54,589 nucleotides of DNA from CAYWRO01 sp964460345. GTDB lineage: Bacteria; Planctomycetota; Phycisphaerae; Phycisphaerales; UBA1924. This document shows, one piece after another, positions 8,336 through 16,615 of the stretch. How positions within the stretch are numbered: position 1 is the stretch's first letter; the number at the start of each line of letters is the position of its first letter. The position numbers and the translations under genes were made by a program. Below the pieces are notes generated by a model, which was not told the origin of the DNA, searched no databases, and was given only the letters and a program-made list of their open reading frames with translations. The stretch lies in assembly GCA_964460345.1 (NCBI GenBank), contig CAYWRO010000020.1, forward strand, positions 1 through 54,589, read 5' to 3'.

Positions 8336-8365
8336 GCGATCAAGGTTTGCTTTGGGAAGGCAGCG

Positions 8366-9574
8366 GTGGTGACCTCCAACAGGGCAGAGACACGGGCGGG
8401 GCGGCTGGCTGCGGCGATCGTCGGCGGGCTGTTTCTCGCCGCGGCGTTTGGAAAGGCCTGGGATGCGCGCGAGGGGACGCGGTTTCTCTGGCTGCTGGCG
8501 CGTGACCTGTTGGGGATCGAGTTCTCAGCGCCGGTGCTGGGGTGGATGCTGCTCGGGCTGGTGATCGTCGAGGCCGGGCTGGGGGCGTACCTGATTCTGG
8601 CGAGTCCCGCGGCGGTGATGGCCTGGGGCGCGGCCGGTCTGCTCGCCATCTTCAGCGCGGCACATGTGTGGGCGATCTTCCGGGATGCGCCGGCGTGCGG
8701 GTGCCTGGGGATTCGTGCGGGAGGTGAGCAGGAGGCCTGGCTGGGGCTTGGGCGCAACGCCGCGGCGGTGTACCTGCTTGCCTGGTCGGCGTGGCCGGGC
8801 GGTGCGGACCGGTCGTCTCCGCAATCCGGGTCGTTTTCGATGGCGACCGCGCGTTCACGGACCGGTTTTACGATTGTTGAGATGATGGTGACGGTCGTGG
8901 TGATCGCTGTGCTGGGCGCGATCCTCGCGCCGGCGCTGCAGGGCGCGCGGGAGCAGTCGCGCGCGACAGGCAGCCTCAGACTGAACCGGCAGGTCGTGGC
9001 GGCGATGTCTGCGTACGCGGAGGACTTCCGGGGGGGCTTTCCCTTCATGGCCACACCCGGTGACCCGCTCGAGCCGCTGCGCGTGGATGGACAGGTGATT
9101 CCCGGCAATTTCCTGAGCGGCCAGTCCCGCCGCTGGTTGACGCTGTGCTGTCCCGGTTACATCGAGCCGCGCGAGGCGATCGAATCAGCGCGGGCGCGTG
9201 AAGTCGACATGGAACTGGACCTGCCCGAGCGCCTCGTGCGCTCGCACTTCTTTGCGACGGAGACGCTCTTTGCACGCCCGCAGTACTGGTACGGCGCCGA
9301 GGAGCCCACGTACCGCGCCGAACACTTCCAGGGCACGCACTTGTGGGACGTCATGTTCCCTTCGCAAAAGGGCATGGTCGTGGACATCCGCTTCGGGCTG
9401 GGAACCGATGAGCCGCCGGCGGCGGGGGACTACCTGCTTACCGCCTTTGGCGATGGTTCGGCCGATCGGCTTGAAGCCTCGCTGCCGTCCAACGGGGCCG
9501 TTCTACGTGGCCACGGCTCACTGGGCTGGCCGGTGCTCTCGACGCGGAATGGATTGCATGGGCGGGATCGCTAG
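8366..9574 (+). CDS. Fusion protein: MauE/DoxX-like redox membrane domain plus pseudopilin
   Basis: A 402-residue single reading frame with two recognisable parts. Residues 10-143 contain four membrane segments and the motif ACGCLGI (110-116), as in MauE/DoxX-like redox-associated membrane proteins. Residues about 159-190 hold a prepilin signal, RSRTGFTIVEMMVTVVVIAV, with the peptidase site G|F near 167-168. A pseudopilin-like globular domain runs to the end. There is no stop between the parts. An internal ATG at residue 159 could start a separate pseudopilin but has only a weak ribosome binding site. Cleavage by prepilin peptidase would separate the halves. The start is one of two tandem GTG codons at 8366 and 8369 after GGGAAGG. 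It ends seven bases from the convergent GGDEF gene. Confidence 0.75.
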   Translation: MVTSNRAETRAGRLAAAIVGGLFLAAAFGKAWDAREGTRFLWLLARDLLGIEFSAPVLGWMLLGLVIVEAGLGAYLILASPAAVMAWGAAGLLAIFSAAHVWAIFRDAPACGCLGIRAGGEQEAWLGLGRNAAAVYLLAWSAWPGGADRSSPQSGSFSMATARSRTGFTIVEMMVTVVVIAVLGAILAPALQGAREQSRATGSLRLNRQVVAAMSAYAEDFRGGFPFMATPGDPLEPLRVDGQVIPGNFLSGQSRRWLTLCCPGYIEPREAIESARAREVDMELDLPERLVRSHFFATETLFARPQYWYGAEEPTYRAEHFQGTHLWDVMFPSQKGMVVDIRFGLGTDEPPAAGDYLLTAFGDGSADRLEASLPSNGAVLRGHGSLGWPVLSTRNGLHGRDR

Positions 9575-9581
9575 CGCCTAA

Positions 9582-11267
9582 TCAATCCCAGACGCCGCAG
9601 ACGCGCTGCGCGCCGGGACCGAGTGTGATTGCGTTCTTGCCCTGGCGCTTGCTCTCAAGGGCGAGTTGGTCGGCGCGTTCCAGCAGTTCTTCGGCGGTGC
9701 GGCCGTCCCACGGGTAGGTGGCCAGCCCGCCGCTGATGGTGAGCGTGCCGGGGGCTTCTTCCAGGAGCTTGGGGAAGTGGTGCTCGCAGACCTGGCGCTG
9801 GAACCGTTTGGCGATCTCGAAGACGGAGGTCGGCGGCTTGCTGTCCGGGGCGCGCGGGCCGGTCGGCTCGTGGAAGATGACGACGAACTCGTCGCCTCCG
9901 GTGCGGCAGACGCGGTCTGTCGGCCGAATCACGCTCTTGAGGAGCCGCACGACTTCCTTGAGAATGTCATCTCCCGCGGGGTGGCCGTAGCGGTCGTTGT
10001 AGACCTTGAAGTCGTCGATGTCGAAGGCCATGAGCGTGACGCCGGTGCGATTGCGGCGGGCCTGGTCCATCGCCGCGGCGAGGAAGCGGGTGAAGTAGCG
10101 CCGGTTGTAAGCCCCTGTGAGCTCGTCTGTCATCGCGGCGGTGCGGAGTTGGTTCTGCTGGTCGCGCAGGACGATCCAGCGGGCGACCCAATCGGCATGG
10201 CGAGCCAGCTCATCGCGCGACGCGTGCACGCTTCGGAGAAAACCGAGCGTGCGGTGCCGGTACGACACCCGCGCGCCGATGAGCGAATCGCCCTCGCCGG
10301 GAATGAAGACGACGTCGTGTGCCCCGCTCTGGGCGCGGACTACATCCAGCGCCGCTTCGAGCACATCACCACCGGTGAGCATCGCGTCGAGAACCGAGTT
10401 CTCGTCGGTGGCGGCCTCCGGCTCGCCGTCGGCCTCGGTCTCTCCGTCCTTGCCCTTTCGAGCGGCGGCGGGCTTTGCCTTATCGTCGGACGGTCCTGTG
10501 TCGGGTGCACGCGGCGCCTCGTCAGCCGACGGAGAAGCCTCCTTCGGCTTCGCCTCGGGCGGAGTGACGATGACCGGGCGTGCGGGTGCGATGCCCCCGG
10601 GCGCTTCGGTCTGGCTGTCGGGCTTGGCTCCCTCAGCACGCGGACCGGCGGCGGACTTCGCGGCCCCCGCGCCCGTCGCGCTGCTCGCAGCTCCGGCGTG
10701 TCCGTTGCCGGATCCATTGACGGACGGTTCCGGCTCCATGATGCGCAGCGGCTGGGACGCCGCGGGCTTCGGGGCGGGCGTGGCGACGGCGGTGTTTCCG
10801 ACGGCCTGCCGCGCCGGCTCCATCGTGGGGCGCGTGGTTACCCGCGCCGCCGCGGCGGCTTCGATTCGTCCACGAACGGCGCGGCGGATGGCGTCGGCGG
10901 ACTTTCGCGGATCGATGACGCCGTCCATGTGGATCTCGTACGGCGCAGCGTCGTTGTCAGGCCTGGCGGCGTAGACGCGCACCCGCGGCTCGATCAGGCG
11001 CAGCCCCTCAACAAAATCGGAGGCGTACTGCCCGACCGCGGCGTCCGGCCCGACGACGACAGTGACGTCGGCGGGCGAGGTTTCATCGATCGGGTCTGAT
11101 AGTTCGCCCAGGGCTTGAAGCGGGGTGCGTGCGCGGATGAGCTCGATCGCTGAATCGAGGCGGAGGGCCGCATCAAGGCCGGTCCGGCCGACGAGGATCA
11201 CGCGCAGGGGCGCATCGGGCGCCAGCGGCGCGGGGGGGGTATCGGGCTGTCCCTTCTGGGCGGTCAT
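9582..11267 (-). CDS. Diguanylate cyclase (GGDEF domain)
   Basis: Makes cyclic di-GMP from two GTP. The catalytic domain occupies about residues 385-560 of 561. It includes DELTGAYNRRYF, FDIDDFKVYNDRYGHPAGD and an intact GGDEF motif. RPTD lies exactly five residues before the motif, matching an inhibitory I-site, so product feedback is likely. Residues 10-130 look like a degenerate receiver-type fold without an obvious phosphorylation Asp. A Pro/Ala/Glu-rich linker (about 135-300) joins them. The ATG at 11267 overlaps the upstream stop as ATGA, placing this gene last in the ftsW-murG operon. Confidence 0.92.
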   Translation of the reverse strand: MTAQKGQPDTPPAPLAPDAPLRVILVGRTGLDAALRLDSAIELIRARTPLQALGELSDPIDETSPADVTVVVGPDAAVGQYASDFVEGLRLIEPRVRVYAARPDNDAAPYEIHMDGVIDPRKSADAIRRAVRGRIEAAAAARVTTRPTMEPARQAVGNTAVATPAPKPAASQPLRIMEPEPSVNGSGNGHAGAASSATGAGAAKSAAGPRAEGAKPDSQTEAPGGIAPARPVIVTPPEAKPKEASPSADEAPRAPDTGPSDDKAKPAAARKGKDGETEADGEPEAATDENSVLDAMLTGGDVLEAALDVVRAQSGAHDVVFIPGEGDSLIGARVSYRHRTLGFLRSVHASRDELARHADWVARWIVLRDQQNQLRTAAMTDELTGAYNRRYFTRFLAAAMDQARRNRTGVTLMAFDIDDFKVYNDRYGHPAGDDILKEVVRLLKSVIRPTDRVCRTGGDEFVVIFHEPTGPRAPDSKPPTSVFEIAKRFQRQVCEHHFPKLLEEAPGTLTISGGLATYPWDGRTAEELLERADQLALESKRQGKNAITLGPGAQRVCGVWD

Positions 11268-11995
11268 TCGTCGTCCCCTTCCGGTTCGGCTTCCCACTCC
11301 GTGGGATCCGAGGAAAGGAGCATCATCAGCTCTTCTTCCGTCAGCAGCGCGCCTGAATCCGGTTCTTCCGGCATTTCGGCGTCGTCGCCCTCTTCGTCGG
11401 CCTCCGCCTGGGCCTCGGGCTCGTCGCCCACGAGGCGGAGCGTGGGGCCGCTGCTGGCGGCCATCCGAGGACCACTCGCCGTCTCGGCAGCGCCCGGGGC
11501 ACGCCGCGGCGAGACGGAGGCGGCGGGGATGTTGAGGATGACGGGGCGCAGCGGTTCGGGATCGCCTCCGGCTTCGCCGCCAAGGTCCGGCTCGCGAGCG
11601 GCGCGCCAGGCGGCCAGGTCTTCGGGGTTTACGGCCCGGAGTTGTGTCTCGTCTTCCTCGTCGTACCGCCAGCAGGCGACCGCGCCGACAGTGGCCTCCA
11701 ACGCCTCCACCACATCCGGGGCCATGTCCAGCTTGGTCGGATGGACCAGGAGCAGGATGACGGCGTCCTCGCCGGCGACGGGAGGGCTGTCAGCCGCTTC
11801 GCGCCGCACCCGGGCGAGGCGGCAGGCGGTCGCCATTGCCAGCATCGGGCTGGTGCAGTCGGTGATGGAGACGCCGCGGCGTTTCAGGCTGGCCAGGAGC
11901 CGTGCCGGCGCTTCCAGGCCGGCTGGACGCCACAGCACGCAGTCTGGCTGCTTACCAGGGGGCGATCCAGGCTGGGATTCAGTTCCACCGACCAT
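11264..11995 (-). CDS. Hypothetical acidic protein in the ftsW-murG operon
   Basis: A 243-residue protein I do not recognise. Residues about 17-130 have the alternating hydrophobic pattern of an alpha/beta domain (DAVILLLVHPTKLDM and similar), perhaps receiver-like. The C-terminal 110 residues are Pro/Glu/Asp-rich and end in a very acidic tail after LLTEEELMMLL. The ATG at 11995 is preceded by TAGGAT at workable spacing; the longer frame to 12415 overlaps murG on the same strand and is rejected. It overlaps the diguanylate cyclase by four bases, suggesting coupled translation and perhaps a shared regulatory role. Function unknown. Confidence 0.7.
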   Translation of the reverse strand: MVGGTESQPGSPPGKQPDCVLWRPAGLEAPARLLASLKRRGVSITDCTSPMLAMATACRLARVRREAADSPPVAGEDAVILLLVHPTKLDMAPDVVEALEATVGAVACWRYDEEDETQLRAVNPEDLAAWRAAREPDLGGEAGGDPEPLRPVILNIPAASVSPRRAPGAAETASGPRMAASSGPTLRLVGDEPEAQAEADEEGDDAEMPEEPDSGALLTEEELMMLLSSDPTEWEAEPEGDDE

Positions 11996-12084
11996 GGCCA
12001 CAATCCTACCACGTTCTGGCGACTTGGCCGGTGATCCTGACAGGCCAAATCTGAATGGTGGAACGCAATTGTGGCCAGCGCTGT

Positions 12085-13212
12085 TCAGACGCTTGTCAAT
12101 AGCAGTTGTGCGACGCGTGATGCGCCATCGGCGGGACCGAGCGCGGCAAGCCCCTGGCGCATTCTGTCGCGCTTGGGCGCGTCCTGAAGCAGTTCGAGCA
12201 ACGTCCGCCCCGCCTGGTCGACGTTCTTCGCTGGGTCGATCAGATCTGTCTCGATCACCGCGCCGCCGGCTTCGGTCAGGGCCGCTGCGTTGTGGCGCTG
12301 GTGCTGGTCCTTGTGGAAGGGGTACGGCAGGAAGAGGCAAGGGACTCGATTGGCCCAGGCCTCTGCGCAGGTGCCCGCGCCCGAGCGAGCCACCGCCAGG
12401 TCGGCGGCGCCCCACCAGTCGCCCATTTCGGCGACGAAAGGCTGCACCGTCGCCGTGATCTGATGGCCCTCGTAGGCGAGGGCCACGGCTTCTGCCTCAC
12501 CCGCTCCAGTCTGATGGAGGATTTGCCAGGGTTGCAGTGCGCCCGAGTGCGCCTTGGCGAACTCGAGCATGAACAGGTTGATCGACCTCGCGCCCTGGGA
12601 GCCGCCGCAGATGAGCAGGGTTGGCCGTGAGGGATCCAGGCCGAGCCGTTGACGGCATTCCTCGCGCGTGCCGCGGGCGAGCGCTGTGGGGCGCACAATG
12701 GGGCCGACCTGCGTCCACCCGGCCGCGTAGCGAGCGGTGACGCGCGCTGCGGTGAGCACCTGCCCGGCGCGGCGGGCCACCCAGCGGTTGGCCTTGCCGG
12801 GAACCGCGTCAAGATTCACGAGGCTGATGGGAAGTCGCTCGACGCGCGCGGCTTGCACGACTGGAGGCGCGACGAAGCCTCCCATCGCCACCAGGTGCAG
12901 TTGAGAATCTGGATGCTCGCGCCTGAGCCGCTGGATGAGCAGGCGGGATTCGCGCACGCTTTGTCCCCAGTGCCGCGCGAAACGCGCGAATCCGCGTGGA
13001 CGGATCGAGAACGGGCGCGCGTGCAGCGCAACGTGCTCCACGTCTTCGGCGGTGAGGATCTCCGCATCCAGTGGACGATCGGAGCAGACGAAGACGCTGC
13101 GTACGTTCGTGGCTCCGAGGCGTTCGGCGAGCGCCGTGGCGATGGCCAGTGCCGGAAAGAGGTGCCCGCCCGTGCCGCCGCCGGCAAAGATGAACGTATG
13201 ACGCACGGTCAT
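12085..13212 (-). CDS. murG: UDP-GlcNAc:lipid I GlcNAc transferase MurG
   Basis: Converts lipid I to lipid II on the cytoplasmic face of the membrane, the last intracellular step of peptidoglycan precursor synthesis. The 375-residue protein has the N-terminal glycine loop FAGGGTGGHLFPALA (residues 9-23), a second one at GGSQGARSINLF in the UDP-sugar domain, and the acceptor-region segment ARSGAGTCAEA. Length is normal. The start overlaps the ftsW stop as ATGA, so the two are translationally coupled. Confidence 0.96.
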   Translation of the reverse strand: MTVRHTFIFAGGGTGGHLFPALAIATALAERLGATNVRSVFVCSDRPLDAEILTAEDVEHVALHARPFSIRPRGFARFARHWGQSVRESRLLIQRLRREHPDSQLHLVAMGGFVAPPVVQAARVERLPISLVNLDAVPGKANRWVARRAGQVLTAARVTARYAAGWTQVGPIVRPTALARGTREECRQRLGLDPSRPTLLICGGSQGARSINLFMLEFAKAHSGALQPWQILHQTGAGEAEAVALAYEGHQITATVQPFVAEMGDWWGAADLAVARSGAGTCAEAWANRVPCLFLPYPFHKDQHQRHNAAALTEAGGAVIETDLIDPAKNVDQAGRTLLELLQDAPKRDRMRQGLAALGPADGASRVAQLLLTSV

Positions 13213-14537
13213 GGCGCAGTGGCCGCGGCGCTCGGTCCTTCGAGGATGCGCTGCGCTTCCTGACGCACCACAATGGTCGGCAACGTCGATGCGCCGCTCT
13301 CGACGGCGTCCGGGCGGGGCGTCGCCGCGGCGATGGCCGAATCCGGCGCGGTCGCCGGCAGGCTCGCTTCCTCATGGGCCTGCACGCGGTCCATCGCGAT
13401 CAGCAGTCCGAGGGAACCGGCGGTAAGGATCCAGCCGGTGCCGCCGGAACTGAGCAGCGGCAGGGCGATCCCCTTGGTCGGCGCGAGCCCGGTGACGACC
13501 AGCAGATTGATCAGCGCCTGGTACCCGACCGTCCCCAGCACGCCGAGCCCCACGAGTTGAAGCATGACGGAGCGTTCGCGTTTGACGATTCCCAGCCCGC
13601 TCCAAAGCATGGCGGCATACAGGCAGACGACAATCGCCGCGCCCGCCACGCCGAGTTCCTCGCAGATGATCGCAAACAGGAAGTCCGTCGTGTCTTCCGG
13701 CAGGTAGCCGAACTTCTGCAGCCCGTGCCCGATGCCGCGGCCGCTGACCTGGCCGTTTGAGATGGCCACGAGGGACTGGATCATGTGGTACCCGGTGTTC
13801 TCCGGGTCGGCGTAAGGGTTCAGGAAGGCGGTCAGGCGCTCCACGCGATAGGGGCTCGTGGCGATGGCCATGACCACTGCAAGCAGCCCTGCGGGGGCGA
13901 GCAGGGCCATGTGCCACACCCGTGCGCCCGCCGCGAGGAGAATGGTGCAGGTCACGAGGCCGATGAGGAACCCGGTGCCCAGGTCCTCCAGCACGATGAA
14001 GCCGGCAATAAGGCCCGCGGCAACGAGCCCGGGAAGAAGCCCTGTCCAGAAGCGGTGCATGACGGGGCCCATGACAGCGCCGTACCAGGCAATGAGCAGG
14101 ACAGCGCCCCACTTTGCCAGCTCGCTCGGCTGGCCGGAAACGGGGCCGACGCCGGGAATGGCGACCTCGATCCAGCGTGCGGAGCCGTTTACCTCCCGCC
14201 CTAAACCGGGGATGTAAACGAGGGCAAGGAGCCCGAGCAGGAGGGCTGTTCCGATCCAGACCGGGATCGGGCCGATCGGCGTGAGGCGGAGCCGCCGGGC
14301 AAAGGGCGTCGCCGAATCCTCGGCAGAGAGCGGAACGAGCCTCCGGACCGGCACCACGGAGCAGGCCGCCATGGCGGCCAGGGCGAGGGCCATGTAGGCC
14401 GTGGACCGCGACAGGAGGATGGATTTGAAGGTGACGCCCTCCGCGCCCACGGTCATTCCGGCCGATGAGACCATGACAACGCCGATGGTGAGCAGGGTGA
14501 GCACGCAGAGGGAGATGGTCTGGCCGGGACGGAACAT
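13209..14537 (-). CDS. ftsW: Lipid II polymerase of the SEDS family (FtsW)
   Basis: SEDS-family integral membrane peptidoglycan glycosyltransferase for division. The 442-residue protein has about ten membrane segments. Family landmarks include NPYADPENTGYHMIQSLVAI, the stretch DFLFAIICEELGV, and INLLVVTGLAPTKGIALPLLSSGGTG near the C-terminus. The C-terminal 60 residues are a soluble Ala/Pro-rich tail. RodA is the main alternative, but direct coupling to murG is the classical ftsW arrangement. It heads a four-gene minus-strand operon with murG, an unknown gene and a GGDEF gene. Confidence 0.93.
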   Translation of the reverse strand: MFRPGQTISLCVLTLLTIGVVMVSSAGMTVGAEGVTFKSILLSRSTAYMALALAAMAACSVVPVRRLVPLSAEDSATPFARRLRLTPIGPIPVWIGTALLLGLLALVYIPGLGREVNGSARWIEVAIPGVGPVSGQPSELAKWGAVLLIAWYGAVMGPVMHRFWTGLLPGLVAAGLIAGFIVLEDLGTGFLIGLVTCTILLAAGARVWHMALLAPAGLLAVVMAIATSPYRVERLTAFLNPYADPENTGYHMIQSLVAISNGQVSGRGIGHGLQKFGYLPEDTTDFLFAIICEELGVAGAAIVVCLYAAMLWSGLGIVKRERSVMLQLVGLGVLGTVGYQALINLLVVTGLAPTKGIALPLLSSGGTGWILTAGSLGLLIAMDRVQAHEEASLPATAPDSAIAAATPRPDAVESGASTLPTIVVRQEAQRILEGPSAAATAP

Positions 14538-14599
14538 GGATCAGTGGTATCGGCCGGGGGTGTTTGACGGCTACAGGGAACCGTGTGGGCCGCCGGGGA

Positions 14600-14650
14600 G
14601 CCGGCTGGAAGCCGGCGTTCCATCGACGGGCTGCGCTACGGTTGGGCGTG
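14600..14650 (+). repeat. Palindromic element abutting the tatD start (copy 1)
   Basis: The hairpin GCCGGCT-GGA-AGCCGGC (14600-14616) is followed by GGCTGCGCTACGGTTGGGC and then directly by the GTG start codon. A similar arrangement precedes the YyaL-like gene at 19528. The pair may be degenerate copies of a small dispersed repeat. Confidence 0.4.
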
Positions 14651-15460
14651 ATCGACACGCACTGCCATCTGACGTTCCCGGAGTTCGCCGGGCGGGTCGA
14701 GGAGACGCTCGAGGAAGCGGCCGCGCTGGGCGTGACGGGGATGATCACGGTTTCTACCGGCGTCGAGGATGCGCTGCACGGGCTGCAGATCGCGGAGGTG
14801 CATGAGCGAGTCTGGTGCACGGCAGGGGTGCACCCGCTGTACTCGGACAAAGGCGAGGGACCTGACGGGGAGCATCAGTGGGAGCGATTGCGGGTCGTCG
14901 CCGAGCACCCCAAGTGCGTGGCGTGGGGGGAGTTGGGGCTGGACAACCACTATTCGGAGCCGGAGGGGCGCATTCAGAGGCGCGTGCTCGCCGAGGAACT
15001 GGCGTTCATCCGGCGATGCCATGACGAGGGGCTGGGAGGCAAGGGGACGCTGCCCGTGGTGCTGCATTGCCGCGAGGCATTCGATGACCTGATCCCGGTG
15101 CTGGCCGAGAGCGGGCTGGATCCGGCGCGGTGCGTGTTTCACTGCTTCACGGCCGGGCCGCGGGAGGCGCGGCAGTGCCTTGATTTCGGCGCCTGGATCA
15201 GCTTTACGGGGGTGGTGACGTATCCGAACGCCCCGGAGGTTCGTGAGGCGGCCAAACTCGTGCCGGCGGACCGCATCATGGTTGAGACGGATGCCCCGTT
15301 TCTCTCGCCAGTGCCGCACCGGGGCAAACGCCCGTGCAAGCCGGCTTGGGTGCGGCACACCGCGGAGACCCTGGCCGAAATCCGCGGCGTGTCCTTCGAC
15401 GCTTTTCACGAACAGGTGAATGAGAACACGCGCCGGTTCTTCGGGATCGAGGCCAGATGA
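14648..15460 (+). CDS. tatD: TatD-family metal-dependent hydrolase (DNase)
   Basis: TIM-barrel metallohydrolase of the TatD family, associated with 3'-5' exonuclease activity on damaged DNA. The 270-residue protein has the metal ligands in order: DTHCHL at the N-terminus, the Glu of GELGLDNH, VLHCREA, FHCFTAG and ETDAPFLSPVPHRGKRPCKP. I chose the GTG at 14648, which puts DTHCHL at residues 3-8 as usual; the longer frame from 14564 reads through the palindromic element. There is no clear ribosome binding site. It overlaps lgt by four bases. Confidence 0.9.
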   Translation: MIDTHCHLTFPEFAGRVEETLEEAAALGVTGMITVSTGVEDALHGLQIAEVHERVWCTAGVHPLYSDKGEGPDGEHQWERLRVVAEHPKCVAWGELGLDNHYSEPEGRIQRRVLAEELAFIRRCHDEGLGGKGTLPVVLHCREAFDDLIPVLAESGLDPARCVFHCFTAGPREARQCLDFGAWISFTGVVTYPNAPEVREAAKLVPADRIMVETDAPFLSPVPHRGKRPCKPAWVRHTAETLAEIRGVSFDAFHEQVNENTRRFFGIEAR

Positions 15461-16599
15461 GCGCAGAGGGAACTGAGATCGTGAGGCTCGGGCTTTCAGA
15501 GCTGACAACGGTTCCCCCGGTGACGCTCGCCGCGTGGTTGCATGATCTTGACCCGGTGCTGGTGCGCCTGGGGCCGCTGACACTGCATTGGTACGGGGTG
15601 TCGTACCTGCTGGCCTTTGCGCTCGGGTACTTCATCCTGGTGACGCTCTCCAAGCGCGGGTTGATTGCGATTCCGCGGGCGCGGGTGGCGGATGCGGTGA
15701 TGTGGATGGTGGGGGGAGTCCTGATTGGCGGGCGGCTCGGGTATGTGCTCTTTTACGAGCCGTCCCTGTTGTGGCATGTCGACAGTGCGTTCCCCTACTG
15801 GGGCGTCTTCATGATCCACCGCGGCGGGATGGCGAGCCACGGTGGGATGATCGGCCTGGCGGTTGGCGCGTGGCGAGCCAGCCGCGGCTGGAAGATGGAA
15901 GACGGGACCATCCAGGGACGCTGCTCCGTGCTGCACCTGATGGATGTCATTGCGCTTGGGGGCGTCTGGGGGATCACGTTCGGACGGCTGGCCAACTTCG
16001 TTAATGGCGAACTGCTCGGGCGGGTGGTGGAGCCGGCCCGGGTGCTGGGAGGGGGCGATGGACCGTGGTGGGGAGTGCGGTACCCGCAGGAACTGACGGA
16101 ACGGTGGAGCGAACTCCCTGCTGCGCAACAGGAGGCCGTGGCGCAGGCGTTCGGGGAGCCTCTCGTCGGGTCCGAGATGAGCGAGGGGCTGTATCAGCGC
16201 ATCGTGCAGGCGATCGCGTCATTGCAGGATGGCTCGGTTGAGGCCAGAACGCTCCTGGAGCCGCTGCTTTCAGTACGGCACCCGTCGCAGTTGTATCAGG
16301 CGTTCATGGAAGGGATTGTGACCGGGGTGGTCATCTGGGCGATCTGGGCGCGGCCGCGGCGGCCGGGTGTGGTCGGGGCGTGGTTCCTGATCGTCTACGG
16401 CATCGGCCGGGTGCTGACCGAGTTCGTTCGGCTGCCGGATGTCGGGTTGGGACGGTTCCTGGGTCTCAGCCGCGGGCAGTGGTTGAGCGTACTGATGGTG
16501 CTGATCGGGGCTGTTGCGCTGGTGGTGTTGAAGCAGCGTGCCGCGGCGCCGATGGGGGGGTGGCTGGCGTCGTGGAAGCAGCCGAAGGCGCAGAGTTGA
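15457..16599 (+). CDS. lgt: Prolipoprotein diacylglyceryl transferase Lgt
   Basis: Transfers diacylglycerol from phosphatidylglycerol to the lipobox Cys of prolipoproteins, the first step of lipoprotein maturation in the inner membrane. The 380-residue protein shows HWYGVSYLLAFALGY, MASHGGMIGLAVG and the signature GRLANFVNGELLGR, then RHPSQLYQAFMEG and a C-terminal membrane bundle. It is longer than the usual 260-290 residues because of an extra segment of about 80 residues (roughly 195-275) before RHPSQLY. The start overlaps the tatD stop as ATGA. The window contains a lipoprotein substrate candidate at 45816. Confidence 0.95.
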   Translation: MSAEGTEIVRLGLSELTTVPPVTLAAWLHDLDPVLVRLGPLTLHWYGVSYLLAFALGYFILVTLSKRGLIAIPRARVADAVMWMVGGVLIGGRLGYVLFYEPSLLWHVDSAFPYWGVFMIHRGGMASHGGMIGLAVGAWRASRGWKMEDGTIQGRCSVLHLMDVIALGGVWGITFGRLANFVNGELLGRVVEPARVLGGGDGPWWGVRYPQELTERWSELPAAQQEAVAQAFGEPLVGSEMSEGLYQRIVQAIASLQDGSVEARTLLEPLLSVRHPSQLYQAFMEGIVTGVVIWAIWARPRRPGVVGAWFLIVYGIGRVLTEFVRLPDVGLGRFLGLSRGQWLSVLMVLIGAVALVVLKQRAAAPMGGWLASWKQPKAQS

Positions 16600-16615
16600 G
16601 GGCGAGGGCGGGGCA

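Noticed and set aside
9666..11099. 477-codon plus-strand frame opposite the GGDEF gene
   Set aside because: Antisense to a complete diguanylate cyclase; Gly/Arg/Val-rich shadow.
11996..12415. Upstream extension of the hypothetical gene before murG
   Set aside because: The extra 140 residues overlap the end of murG on the same strand and are Arg/Pro-rich; a good start lies at 11995.
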